DNA of 64,000 nucleotides from an uncultured Eubacteriales bacterium. GTDB taxonomy: Bacteria > Bacillota > Clostridia > Oscillospirales > Oscillospiraceae. Each line of letters opens with the position of its first letter. Positions within the stretch are counted from its first letter, which is position 1. The notes beneath the pieces were generated by a model, which did not search any database, was not told the DNA's origin, and saw only the letters and a list, made by a program, of their open reading frames with translations. The stretch covers positions 62,001-126,000 of the forward strand of contig ONIN01000011.1 in the NCBI GenBank assembly GCA_900317905.1, given 5' to 3'. The translations under genes and the position numbers were made by a program. Shown piece by piece: positions 25,779 to 33,626 of the stretch.

Positions 25779-26657
25779 ATGAACGAAAGCTATCCCAAAG
25801 GCCTCACGGTCACGGGCTATGACGTGTTCCCGGGCATCCGGCTGCTGTACATCGAGGCACAGGGCTGCCCGGAGGCCATCCGGCGACCGGAGATCGGCGA
25901 CGTGCTGGAGATCGAGCACTGCCGGCAGGGGAGAGCGGAAGGCCAGCTGCAGGATGCCTTCTACTATCTCTCCGACGGGGATCTGGCTATCGCCCGGCGC
26001 AGCGGCTTTTCGGAGACTGTCCGTTTCCCCGAGGGGCGCTATCAGGGGGTCACCGTCCGCATCGATCTGGAGAAGGCCCCCGGCTGCCTCAGCTGCATTC
26101 TGGAGGACGTCTGCGTCCAGCCGAAGCAGCTCTGCGAGAAATTCTGCGGCGACGGCAGGGCCTTCATCGCCCGGTCCAACGCCTCCATGGAGCACATTTT
26201 CTCGGAGCTGTACAGCGTCCCCGAGGCCATCCGCCTGGGCTACTGCAAGGTGAAGGTGCTGGAGCTGCTGCTGTTTTTAAGCGGCATGGACTACACCGCC
26301 GATGCTCTGCCTCAGAGAAGGCTGAGTCCCGGTCAGGCGGCCCTGGCGAAAGAGGTCTGCGCCTACTTAAACGCCCACATGGAGTCCAGAGTGACCCTCG
26401 CCATGCTCTCGGAGCAATTTCACTGTTCCGGCACCCTGATCAAAAGCAGCTTCAAGAACGTCTACGGCCGGTCCCTCTATGCCTACACCCGAGCCCAGAA
26501 AATGCGCACCGCCGCCGAGCTCCTGCGCACCACCGACCAGACCATTCTGGAGATCGCCGGCCGCTTCGGCTATGACAACGCCAGCAAATTCGCCGGCGCC
26601 TTCCGGGACGTCATCGGCATCACCCCCAATGAGTACCGGCAAAATCTCACCGCCTGA
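25779..26657 (+). CDS. AraC family transcriptional regulator
   Basis: A 292-residue regulator. The C-terminal 100 residues hold two helix-turn-helix motifs: VTLAMLSEQFHCSGTLIKSS and ILEIAGRFGYDNASKFAGAF, ending in GITPNEYRQ, the HTH_18 signature. The N-terminal 180 residues are a variable sensor domain with CRQGRAEGQLQDAFYYLSDG and SCILEDVCVQP; I recognise no ligand site. It is the last gene of the DtxR-box operon, so it may itself be induced by metal limitation and pass the signal to other genes. Confidence 0.9.
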   Translation: MNESYPKGLTVTGYDVFPGIRLLYIEAQGCPEAIRRPEIGDVLEIEHCRQGRAEGQLQDAFYYLSDGDLAIARRSGFSETVRFPEGRYQGVTVRIDLEKAPGCLSCILEDVCVQPKQLCEKFCGDGRAFIARSNASMEHIFSELYSVPEAIRLGYCKVKVLELLLFLSGMDYTADALPQRRLSPGQAALAKEVCAYLNAHMESRVTLAMLSEQFHCSGTLIKSSFKNVYGRSLYAYTRAQKMRTAAELLRTTDQTILEIAGRFGYDNASKFAGAFRDVIGITPNEYRQNLTA

Positions 26658-26685
26658 AGCCAATTAATCCATAAAAACAATTAAC

Positions 26686-26720
26686 AGCTGACCCGTTATC
26701 CGGCGGGTCAGCTTTCTTTT
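26686..26720 (+). terminator. Terminator of the ABC-AraC operon
   Basis: A stem AGCTGACCCG with CGGGTCAGCT (one bulged G) followed by TTCTTTTT. Confidence 0.85.
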
Positions 26721-26836
26721 TCGTTTTTTATCTGACAAAAATCCCCAAAATTTTGTGTAAAGTGCAATAAAAATAATAATGTTCATTATTTCCTTTGAAC
26801 GAATTGTGAGAAAATGAATAAATTGTGAATGAAGTC

Positions 26837-26865
26837 TTGAAAAATACTAAATGAAGTAATAAAAT
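26837..26865 (+). promoter_or_regulatory. Probable sigma-A promoter of NSS symporter 1
   Basis: TTGAAA, a 17-base spacer and TAAAAT in a very AT-rich region. The leader between it and the gene contains CAGACG ... CGTCTG (26879-26908), a weak hairpin of unknown role. Confidence 0.6.
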
Positions 26866-26938
26866 AAATTCATTAAATCAGACGCCTGAATGCGGTAATC
26901 GACGTCTGAAATGTCTCAGGAAAAATGGAGGAATTGCA

Positions 26939-28564
26939 ATGGATCAACAAGTTCATACCAACGATCGTGGTTCATTCGGCTCGAACATCGGCTTCCTGCT
27001 GTCTGCCATCGGCAGCGCGGTCGGCCTCGGCAACATCTGGGGCTTCCCGTATAAGATGGGCAAATGCGGCGGCTTTACGTTCCTGCTGATCTATCTGGCT
27101 CTGGCAGTCTTTGTCGGCTTCGCCATCATGATGGGCGAGCTGGCGCTGGGCCGCAAGACCGGCTTCGGCCCGGTCAACGCCTACAAGGCCATCTCCAAGA
27201 AGTTCAAGTGGGTCGGCTGGCTTGCAGTCGCGGGCGGCTTCTTCGTCCTGACCTTCTACATGGTCCTCGGCGGCTACTGCATCTACTACGTCGTCATCAA
27301 CCTGATCGGTATCTTCAGCGGCATGCCCGACAGCTCCAGCTTCGGCGCCATGATCACGAATCCCGGTCTGAGCATCGGCGTCACGGCGGTGTTCTTCCTG
27401 ATTTGCTGGGCCATCAACCGCGGCGGCGTCGCCGGCGGCATTGAGAAGTTCAACAACATCGGCATGCCCGCCCTGTTCGTGATGCTGATCATCGTCATCA
27501 TCCGCGCTCTGACCATGCCTCACGCGGTCGAGGGTCTGAAGTTCATGTTCGTCCCCGGCTATGCCACCAAGATGACCGAGTTCGGCCAGTTCGTCGAGTC
27601 TACTCCCGGCATCCTGGCCATCCTCGCCACCGCCGGCGGCCAGATGTTCTTCTCCCTGTCCCTCGGCATGAGCGCCATGATCACCTATGGCTCTTACCTG
27701 GATAAGAAGGCGAACCTGCCCAAGAACTCCGCCATCATCGTCTTCGCCGATACCTTCATCGCCATGCTGGCCGGCGTCGCCGTCATCCCGGCGGCCGTTG
27801 CCAACGGCATCGCCCAGGGTCTCACCGTGGACCAGATCAAGCTCAACGGCCCCGGCCTGCTGTTCTCGACTCTGCAGGACGTGTTCCACAACATGGGCGC
27901 CATCGGCGGTATCTTCGGTGTCATCTTCTATGTCCTGGTTCTGATCGCGGCCATCAGCTCCGCCATCTCCGTCATCGAGGGCGTTGCGGTCACCTTCATC
28001 GACCGCGCTTCCGCCAAGGGCAAGGAGCCCAGCCGTACCCGCGCCATCACGCTCACCTGCGTGATCCTGGCTGCGTTCTCCATCCTCGTTGCTGCCGACG
28101 GTCTCGGCTCCAACGGCATCGCCCCCTGGCAGTTCTTCAAGATGGGTGAGGAATCCATCCGCAACTGGAACGACTGCTGGCTCGACTTCTTCGACCTGGT
28201 TGCTGAGGGTATCCTCATGCCGCTGGGCGCCATGCTCATGGCCTGCATGATGGGCTGGGAGCTCAAGCCGAAGTTCATGGAGGACGAGATCAAGCAGGGC
28301 TCCGGCGGCGGCGCAATGGGCTTCTGGGGCTTCTGCATCAAGTTCATCTGCCCGTCGGTCTCGGCTGGTTCTAAGCCATCGAGTTTCCGCGTACTTCGGT
28401 GCGCACCTGAATATGTGCAAATGGGCGATCCATCCCCCATTTCCATATCCCAATGCAAACACGGCTGTAACCGCCAGCCGTGTTTGTTTTTTGATTTGAA
28501 AGCTTGCTTTCAAATAAAAAAACACTTCGAAAAGCTTTTTTGGCGCAAGCACGACTTGCGATAG
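26939..28564 (+). CDS. Neurotransmitter:sodium symporter family transporter, C-terminus frameshifted
   Basis: About 475 residues of a sodium-coupled amino-acid carrier. The N-terminal signature is GSNIGFLLSAIGSAVGLGNI with WGFPYKMGKCGG, the unwound helix-1 sodium and substrate site. Helix 6 contains FFSLSLGMSAMITYGSY. After CIKFICP the open frame continues for about 70 codons that look non-genic (cysteine- and arginine-rich) and cross a rho-independent terminator and a repeat. Adding one base near 28351-28355 would give a GLGWF ending and a TAA at 28372-28374, before the terminator. I think that is the original end. Substrate unknown; tryptophan, alanine or tyrosine are common in bacteria. 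Confidence 0.85.
   Translation: MDQQVHTNDRGSFGSNIGFLLSAIGSAVGLGNIWGFPYKMGKCGGFTFLLIYLALAVFVGFAIMMGELALGRKTGFGPVNAYKAISKKFKWVGWLAVAGGFFVLTFYMVLGGYCIYYVVINLIGIFSGMPDSSSFGAMITNPGLSIGVTAVFFLICWAINRGGVAGGIEKFNNIGMPALFVMLIIVIIRALTMPHAVEGLKFMFVPGYATKMTEFGQFVESTPGILAILATAGGQMFFSLSLGMSAMITYGSYLDKKANLPKNSAIIVFADTFIAMLAGVAVIPAAVANGIAQGLTVDQIKLNGPGLLFSTLQDVFHNMGAIGGIFGVIFYVLVLIAAISSAISVIEGVAVTFIDRASAKGKEPSRTRAITLTCVILAAFSILVAADGLGSNGIAPWQFFKMGEESIRNWNDCWLDFFDLVAEGILMPLGAMLMACMMGWELKPKFMEDEIKQGSGGGAMGFWGFCIKFICPSVSAGSKPSSFRVLRCAPEYVQMGDPSPISISQCKHGCNRQPCLFFDLKACFQIKKHFEKLFWRKHDLR
28456..28491 (+). terminator. Terminator of NSS symporter 1
   Basis: An 11-base-pair stem CAAACACGGCT / AGCCGTGTTTG followed by TTTTTT. 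It lies inside the extended open frame of the symporter, arguing that the extension is not natural. Confidence 0.9.
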
Positions 28565-28625
28565 AAAAAATCTTTTCTCCGTGTGCGGTATTTTGCACGC
28601 CGAAGCAAGCTCCGGCGGCAAAATG
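28528..28625. repeat. Structured dispersed repeat, copy 2
   Basis: Matches 15798-15896 along its length. The core TGGCGCAAG(C)ACGACTTGCG is almost identical, and the flanking stems differ by paired changes: CGCCC/GGGCG in copy 1 is CGCCG/CGGCG here. It sits immediately after the symporter terminator. Confidence 0.75.
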
Positions 28626-28627
28626 TA

Positions 28628-28655
28628 AACACCCGACGGCTTGCCGTCGGGTGTT
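28628..28655 (-). terminator. Terminator of the potassium channel gene
   Basis: A 12-base-pair perfect stem AACACCCGACGG / CCGTCGGGTGTT with a CTTG loop, just beyond the channel stop codon; the T-run on the minus strand is interrupted (TTTACATTTT). Confidence 0.7.
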
Positions 28656-28663
28656 GTTTCTAT

Positions 28664-29875
28664 TCAGAGCTCAATCGTCTCGGCTCCGTTGATATGGCTC
28701 TTGGAATAGAGCAGCACGCGGTCGCCTTCTCTTAAGATCAGGTTGCCTTTGGGAACCAGCATGGTGCCGCCTCTGCGGACCATGACGATGATGGTCTGTC
28801 GGGAGATGTCCAGATCCCGGATGCGCTGACCGTTCCAGGGGCTGTGCCGGCGGAGCGCCACTTCCTTGAGCTCGATGTGCCAGTCGTCCTCGAAGAACTC
28901 CGCTCCCATGACCACGGTGTCGTTGTCCAGCAGCATCACGTCGCCTCTGGGGATGACCACCTCGTGGCCCCTCTGGATCACCGCGATGATCATGCCGTGG
29001 GGGAGCTCCAGATCCCGGATGTACTTCCCGGTCCAGGGATCGTTTTTGTGCAGATGTACCTTGATGAAGTGCATGTTGTATTCCCCGGCCTGCTCGCTGA
29101 GCCGCTTCATCCTGGTGTCCTGCTCCACGAAGCCGGCGGACATGATACCGGTGGGGATGGCGACCATGCCCACGCCGAGGAAGGTGATCACGATGCCGAG
29201 GAACTTGCCCAGCGGCGTGACGGGGTAAATGTCGCCGTAGCCCACGGTCAGCAGGGTGGAGGCGGACCACCAGATGCCCGAGAAGGCGTTTTTGAACACC
29301 TCCGGCTGGGCCTCATGCTCCAGAGAGTACATGCACAGGCTGGAGGCCAGCATCAGCACCAGAATGATGCACACCGAGGAGACCAGCTGGTTCTTCTTGC
29401 TGGTGATGACGTTGGTGATGACGCTGAGGGAGTCGTAATAGGCGTTGATGCGGAAAAGCCGGAAGATCCGGATCACGCGCACCAGACGGAAGGCCGCCGC
29501 GCCAGCGGGGAAGAAGAATGGCAGATATACCGGCAGGAAGCTCAGCAGGTCGATGACGCCGCCGAAGCTGATGATGTACTTCCAGGTCGCCTTGCCCCGG
29601 CTGAGCCCCCGATAGCGGAAGTCCGCCGTCACGAGACGGAGGATATAGTCCACCGCGAAGGCAGCCACCGTGACCATCTCAATCCAGCTGAACAGCGTGC
29701 CGTATTTCGCCTCGGCCCCGTCGAAGGTAGACAGCACCGTGGCCGCCAGGTTCAGCAGGATCGTCAGCGTATAAAACAGATCGTATGCCCGGCTCAGACG
29801 GTCATCGGCGGCGCCGATCTCCACGATCTCAAACAGCCGCAGCCGCCTTTCATGGGCAGGATTCAAGGTTGCCAT
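28664..29875 (-). CDS. Voltage-gated-type potassium channel with two RCK_C domains
   Basis: A 403-residue six-helix channel. The S4-like segment FRLVRVIRIFRLFRI has regularly spaced arginines, and the selectivity filter is TVGYGD in WWSASTLLTVGYGDIYP. After the pore, two tandem TrkA-C/RCK_C domains occupy about residues 270-330 and 335-395 (starting HKNDPWTGKYIRDLEL and RRHSPWNGQRIRDLDI). There is no NAD-binding RCK_N domain. It should conduct K+ across the membrane, gated by voltage and probably by a ligand such as a cyclic dinucleotide or nucleotide bound to RCK_C; the ligand is unknown. ATG 29875 has a GAGGAA site. Confidence 0.92.
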   Translation of the reverse strand: MATLNPAHERRLRLFEIVEIGAADDRLSRAYDLFYTLTILLNLAATVLSTFDGAEAKYGTLFSWIEMVTVAAFAVDYILRLVTADFRYRGLSRGKATWKYIISFGGVIDLLSFLPVYLPFFFPAGAAAFRLVRVIRIFRLFRINAYYDSLSVITNVITSKKNQLVSSVCIILVLMLASSLCMYSLEHEAQPEVFKNAFSGIWWSASTLLTVGYGDIYPVTPLGKFLGIVITFLGVGMVAIPTGIMSAGFVEQDTRMKRLSEQAGEYNMHFIKVHLHKNDPWTGKYIRDLELPHGMIIAVIQRGHEVVIPRGDVMLLDNDTVVMGAEFFEDDWHIELKEVALRRHSPWNGQRIRDLDISRQTIIVMVRRGGTMLVPKGNLILREGDRVLLYSKSHINGAETIEL

Positions 29876-29958
29876 GTTCGTTCCTCGTTTGGTCAAAAAT
29901 AATGACTGCAGATTCTGCGGTCATTATAGTATAAAAAATAAGAAAAAGAAAGGTTTTT

Positions 29959-30396
29959 TTACGAAATCACGCACAGGATGATCCCGTAAATGACGCTGGC
30001 CGCCGAGCCGAACACCAGCACCGGCCCCGCGATGGTGAAGATCTTTACCGCGAGGCCCGTCACCCAGCCCTCGGTCTTGAACTCGATGGCAGGAGAGGCC
30101 ACGGCGTTGGCAAACCCGGTGATGGGTACCAGCGATCCCGCTCCCGCGAAGTTCGCCAGATCGTCATACCAGCCGAGACCCGTCAGCAGTGCGCTGAGGA
30201 AAATCAGCGAGATGCTGCACCAGGTCGCCGCGTCCTGCTCTGAGGCGCCCATGCGCTGATATAGGATCAATAAAAATTGCCCCAGCAGGCAGATGATCCC
30301 GCCAACCAGAAAGGCTCTGAGCACATCGGCGCCCAGCCTGGATTTCGGGCTCAGCCGCTGCACCAGCTCGTCGTATTCCCGTTTGCTCATATCCAT
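29959..30396 (-). CDS. spoVAC: Stage V sporulation protein AC
   Basis: A 145-residue membrane protein with four or five hydrophobic segments. The N-terminus SKREYDELVQRLSPKSRLGA followed by RAFLVGGIICLLGQ is the SpoVAC signature, with AGAGSLVPITGFANAV in the centre. It is part of the channel that moves dipicolinic acid into the forming spore and out during germination. Its usual partners spoVAD and spoVAE are not adjacent. I chose the ATG at 30396 because GGGAG lies nine bases ahead; that site is inside a hairpin. The preceding gene ends 42 bases upstream on the same strand. Confidence 0.87.
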   Translation of the reverse strand: MDMSKREYDELVQRLSPKSRLGADVLRAFLVGGIICLLGQFLLILYQRMGASEQDAATWCSISLIFLSALLTGLGWYDDLANFAGAGSLVPITGFANAVASPAIEFKTEGWVTGLAVKIFTIAGPVLVFGSAASVIYGIILCVIS

Positions 30397-30404
30397 AAAC
30401 ATCA

Positions 30405-30431
30405 GCTCCCGGACTTAGTCTGCCCGGGAGC
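30405..30431 (-). promoter_or_regulatory. Hairpin covering the spoVAC ribosome-binding site
   Basis: GCTCCCGG pairs with CCGGGAGC; the GGGAG of the spoVAC ribosome-binding site lies in the downstream arm. No T-run follows, so it is more likely a translational element than a terminator. Confidence 0.45.
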
Positions 30432-30438
30432 CGCTTGT

Positions 30439-30846
30439 TTATTCTTCGATGATCAGATGATCGATGCCGTTTTGCTCAAATTCGGAGTAGTATTCCTCGA
30501 TCCGCGCCATCAGCTCCGGATCCGTCTCCGGCAGCGTCTCGCCGTCCTCCAGATCCCGCCGCGCCAGCTCCTCGGCCAGAATGTCGAAGAACACCGCGTC
30601 CTCATAATCGGCGATGGCCTCGTGGATGCCGCCGTTTTCGTATGCGGGGGAGGGGAAGACGTGCCCGTACCAGCGGGTGATCAGCGCGCGCATCCCGTGC
30701 TCCGGGCAGAGGGCAAAGAGCTTCTCCTGCATGTTGTCATAGTCCTCAAACCGGTCGTCGCCTCTGGCGGAGTTCAAAACCCAGTTTCCCACATACACCA
30801 GATCCAGCAGCCGGCGAAATTCCTTTTCGGTCAGTTCAATGTTCAT
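30439..30846 (-). CDS. Hypothetical protein, 135 residues
   Basis: Not recognised. An acidic, soluble, alpha-helical protein beginning MNIELTEKEFRRLLDLVYVG and rich in Glu and Asp, with EYYSEFEQNGIDHLI at the end. It has no signal peptide, membrane segment or cysteine cluster. Similar acidic proteins of about this size are common as hypotheticals in Clostridia. The ATG follows a GGGAGG site. An extended -10 promoter (TGCTATAAT on the minus strand, 30880-30888) lies 34 bases before it. Upstream of spoVAC; they may be co-transcribed. Confidence 0.8.
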   Translation of the reverse strand: MNIELTEKEFRRLLDLVYVGNWVLNSARGDDRFEDYDNMQEKLFALCPEHGMRALITRWYGHVFPSPAYENGGIHEAIADYEDAVFFDILAEELARRDLEDGETLPETDPELMARIEEYYSEFEQNGIDHLIIEE

Positions 30847-30958
30847 GGGCAAAGCCTCCCAAAACGCCAATGATTGGTTATTATAGCACGCTGGAACCGA
30901 AAAAGCCATAGGAAACTGCGGACTGTTAAACGGTTTTGCACATAATACCACCAGACCC

Positions 30959-31180
30959 ACTTGGCTCTCCCTTTGGGAGAGCTGGCGCGAGCTTGCGAGC
31001 GACTGAGAGGGTATGCCGCCCCTCTGTAGGGCGGGTCGCTTGCGCCCGCCGTATTGTAGGGGACGGCGTCCTCGACGTCCCGGCAGGAAAGCCTGCCGCG
31101 CCTGACAACGTCGGGCGAATCCGCACGATCTCCCCACATGTCATTGCGAACCAGTCCGCAGACTGGTGTGGCAATCCGTT
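30959..31180. repeat. Cluster of small palindromic repeats
   Basis: The 421-base gap before the CHAP gene holds several repeat units. One is CTCTCCCTTTGGGAGAG followed by CTGGCGCGAG and GCGACTGAGAGGG (about 30965-31011), sharing its core with elements at 53930 and 58940. Others are GC-rich inverted repeats (GGCGGGTCGCTTGCGCCCGCC; GGGACGGCG ... CGACGTCCC; GGCAGGAAAGCCTGCC). The last is ATTGCGAACCAGTC / GACTGGTGTGGCAAT (31143-31175). A TATAAT at 31205-31210 may serve the CHAP gene, without a clear -35. Confidence 0.65.
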
Positions 31181-31267
31181 TTTCTATAATTATTTGCTTG
31201 CATATATAATATAGAAATGCTAATATTAAAACAACGTTATACCAAAGAATGAGAAGGGAGAATGAAA

Positions 31268-33466
31268 ATGAAAAAAAGAGTGTGGAGCATCCTGCTTGTC
31301 CTGTGCATGATGCTGACGCTGATGCCGGTTGGAGCGTTTGCCTTCTCTACAGGTTATCCAAACACATATGTTAATTCTGGCACTCAGGCTGCGGACATTG
31401 CTGGTGTAGCAAGAACTCAAATAGGATATGTAGAAACAAGCGGTAACCATACAAAATACAATTACTGGTACTACAATGGAAACGATACCAGTGCAGCATG
31501 GTGTGCTATATTTATCAGCTGGTGTGCTGACCAAGCTGGAATTCCTACATCTATCATTGCAAAAAACGCGAGAGCAAGCGGATATACCACTTCAAATATG
31601 AACAGCAATCCGTTTAGAGTGCCTGCTGTTTCTTTCAGCAACCGAATTCCCGCCGTTGGAGATATTGCTTTTATTGATAATTCGGGTGATAATAACTCTG
31701 ATCATGTCGGCATCGTCATTGGAGTAGACGGAAACTATATTTATACAGCTGAAGGGAATTATTCAAACAAAGTTGCTAACAACAAATATGCTAGGTCCAA
31801 CGGGAAACTGAATGGAACTAGTTCGACTCATATTGTATTTTTTGCAGTTCCAAATTATCAAAATACTACGCCCACCCCGACTCCGACGCCGAACCGCTTT
31901 CCTGACCCGGAGTTCTATCCGGATGACTTTTATGCTTACATCGTGGTGGAAAAGCCCTGGAAGAGCCTTGGCGTCAACGGCTACAATGTTGAGATCACTG
32001 ACACCGGCAGATCTGATCCCAGAGAGATCTGGCATTTTGTCCGCCTGTCCTCCGGACGTTACCATATCATCAATGAATACAACGGCCTGTATTTGAACTG
32101 CGACAACGCAGGTACATGGAATGGCACAAACGTCAATGTGTGGAATTACACCGGGGATCTGGCTCAGGAGTGGTGGCATTACTATAACTATGATGGCTGG
32201 TATTCCTATCTGACGCCCGGCACCTGCGAAAAGGTCATTGATGCGGACAATGAAAACCTCGGAAAAGGCAGCAATGCCCAGCTTTGGGATTTCAACGGCA
32301 CGCCCGCGCAGCAGCTCAATATTTATAAACTAACCCAGGATGGCGTCAACTACCAGAAGCCTGGTCGCCCGGATGCCAGCAATCTGATCGGAGATTCAGG
32401 CTTCCAGCAAGGGAAGGAGAGCACCCTCACATGGAACGCTTCTCCCGATAAAGGCAGCTATGACGAGCGCGATTACGAGGTTCGGATTTATGACAGCAAT
32501 CAGAACCTGATTCAAACCATCGGCAGCCTCGGAAGCGCAACCTCCTGTAAGTACACCTTCAATGCCGCCGGGACTTATTACGTCGAGGTCACTGCGATCA
32601 ACACCATGTTCGAGAATTACTCCACAGCTGGAAATCGTACAGCAGTACAGGTGAAGCTTCCAGGCGTTACCATCGCTTCTCAGCCGCAGAATTATGTGGG
32701 GAAGGCGAATTCGACTGCCTCCTTTACGGTTGCAGCCGAGGGTGACGGACTCACCTATCAGTGGCAGATCAGCGATGACGGTGGAAAGACCTGGAGCAAC
32801 AGCTCTGTGAAGAATCCGAAATACTCCACCAAGCTCACTGAAGCCAAGGATGGCCGTATGGTGCGCTGCATCGTCACTGATCAGTACGGCAGCTCCGTTA
32901 CCAGCGATGCCGCTACCATGAAGTTCCAGAAGGAGCTGAGCATCACCACCCAGCCGAAGAATACTACCGGCAAGGAAGGCACCACCGCGAAGTTCACGGT
33001 CAAAGCCGTTGGTGACGGCCTTACCTACCAGTGGCAGTACAGCGACAACGGCGGCCAGAGCTGGAAAAACAGCTCCGTGAAGAACCCCAGCTACTCCACC
33101 AAGCTGACCTCCGACAAGGACGGTCGGATGGTACGCTGCATGGTCACGGATCAGTATGGCAGCTTCGCGATCAGCGACGCCGCCACCATGAAGATATCCG
33201 ACCTCGCCATCACCACCCAGCCGAAAAACTACGTTGGCAAGGTGAATTCCACCGCGAAGTTCACCGTCGCAGCTGAGGGCAACGGTCTTACCTACCAGTG
33301 GCAGATCAGCGATGACGGCTTCAACTGGGCCAACAGTTCCGTGAAAGCCGCCAGCTACTCCACCAAACTCACCACGGCGAAAAACGGCCGCATGGTCCGA
33401 TGCATCGTCACGGACGCAAACGGCAACTCCGTCACCAGCAGCGCGGCCACCATGAAAATCGGATGA
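31268..33466 (+). CDS. Secreted CHAP amidase with ricin-type and Ig-like domains
   Basis: A 732-residue exported protein. The signal peptide ends near GAFAFS. A CHAP cysteine amidase/peptidase domain (about 35-195) has its catalytic Cys in WCAIFISWCAD and His in SDHVGIV. A TPTPTPTP linker leads to a ricin-type beta-trefoil (about 215-355; WNYTGDLAQEWWHYYN, AQLWDFNGTPAQQ). A fibronectin-like segment follows (about 375-465), then three Ig-like repeats of about 85 residues, each with GLTYQWQ and GRMVRC. The CHAP domain probably cuts peptidoglycan cross-links; the rest binds glycans. The CHAP-coding part is visibly more AT-rich than the rest. An earlier in-frame ATG at 31262 sits too close to the GGGAG site. 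Confidence 0.88.
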   Translation: MKKRVWSILLVLCMMLTLMPVGAFAFSTGYPNTYVNSGTQAADIAGVARTQIGYVETSGNHTKYNYWYYNGNDTSAAWCAIFISWCADQAGIPTSIIAKNARASGYTTSNMNSNPFRVPAVSFSNRIPAVGDIAFIDNSGDNNSDHVGIVIGVDGNYIYTAEGNYSNKVANNKYARSNGKLNGTSSTHIVFFAVPNYQNTTPTPTPTPNRFPDPEFYPDDFYAYIVVEKPWKSLGVNGYNVEITDTGRSDPREIWHFVRLSSGRYHIINEYNGLYLNCDNAGTWNGTNVNVWNYTGDLAQEWWHYYNYDGWYSYLTPGTCEKVIDADNENLGKGSNAQLWDFNGTPAQQLNIYKLTQDGVNYQKPGRPDASNLIGDSGFQQGKESTLTWNASPDKGSYDERDYEVRIYDSNQNLIQTIGSLGSATSCKYTFNAAGTYYVEVTAINTMFENYSTAGNRTAVQVKLPGVTIASQPQNYVGKANSTASFTVAAEGDGLTYQWQISDDGGKTWSNSSVKNPKYSTKLTEAKDGRMVRCIVTDQYGSSVTSDAATMKFQKELSITTQPKNTTGKEGTTAKFTVKAVGDGLTYQWQYSDNGGQSWKNSSVKNPSYSTKLTSDKDGRMVRCMVTDQYGSFAISDAATMKISDLAITTQPKNYVGKVNSTAKFTVAAEGNGLTYQWQISDDGFNWANSSVKAASYSTKLTTAKNGRMVRCIVTDANGNSVTSSAATMKIG

Positions 33467-33485
33467 TCTCGAATCCTAACATGTT

Positions 33486-33520
33486 CCTCCCTCTGTATCA
33501 ACCGCAGAGGGAGGATTTTA
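33486..33520 (+). terminator. Terminator after the CHAP gene
   Basis: A 10-base-pair stem CCTCCCTCTG / CAGAGGGAGG followed by ATTTTA. Confidence 0.82.
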
Positions 33521-33561
33521 TGTTAACCAATCCGAAATCACAGCCGGCTCAAAATTTCCTG

Positions 33562-33590
33562 TTGTAAAACTGGGAAAAATCAGATATAAT
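33562..33590 (+). promoter_or_regulatory. Probable promoter of the DUF1934-argS pair
   Basis: TTGTAA, a 17-base spacer and TATAAT, 36 bases before the DUF1934 start. Confidence 0.65.
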
Positions 33591-33626
33591 ATATGACCGA
33601 TATTCTATTTGTTGAGTTGGGAATTT

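Noticed and set aside
27928-28458. Long reverse-strand open frame inside the NSS gene (and many similar frames elsewhere)
   Set aside because: The GC-rich codon pattern of real genes here leaves few stops on the opposite strand. These shadows lack ribosome-binding sites and family resemblance.
31143-31178. Palindrome ATTGCGAACCAGTC..GACTGGTGTGGCAAT as a terminator
   Set aside because: There is no gene immediately upstream on the plus strand, and the motif belongs to a common family of intergenic repeats, although a T-run follows.
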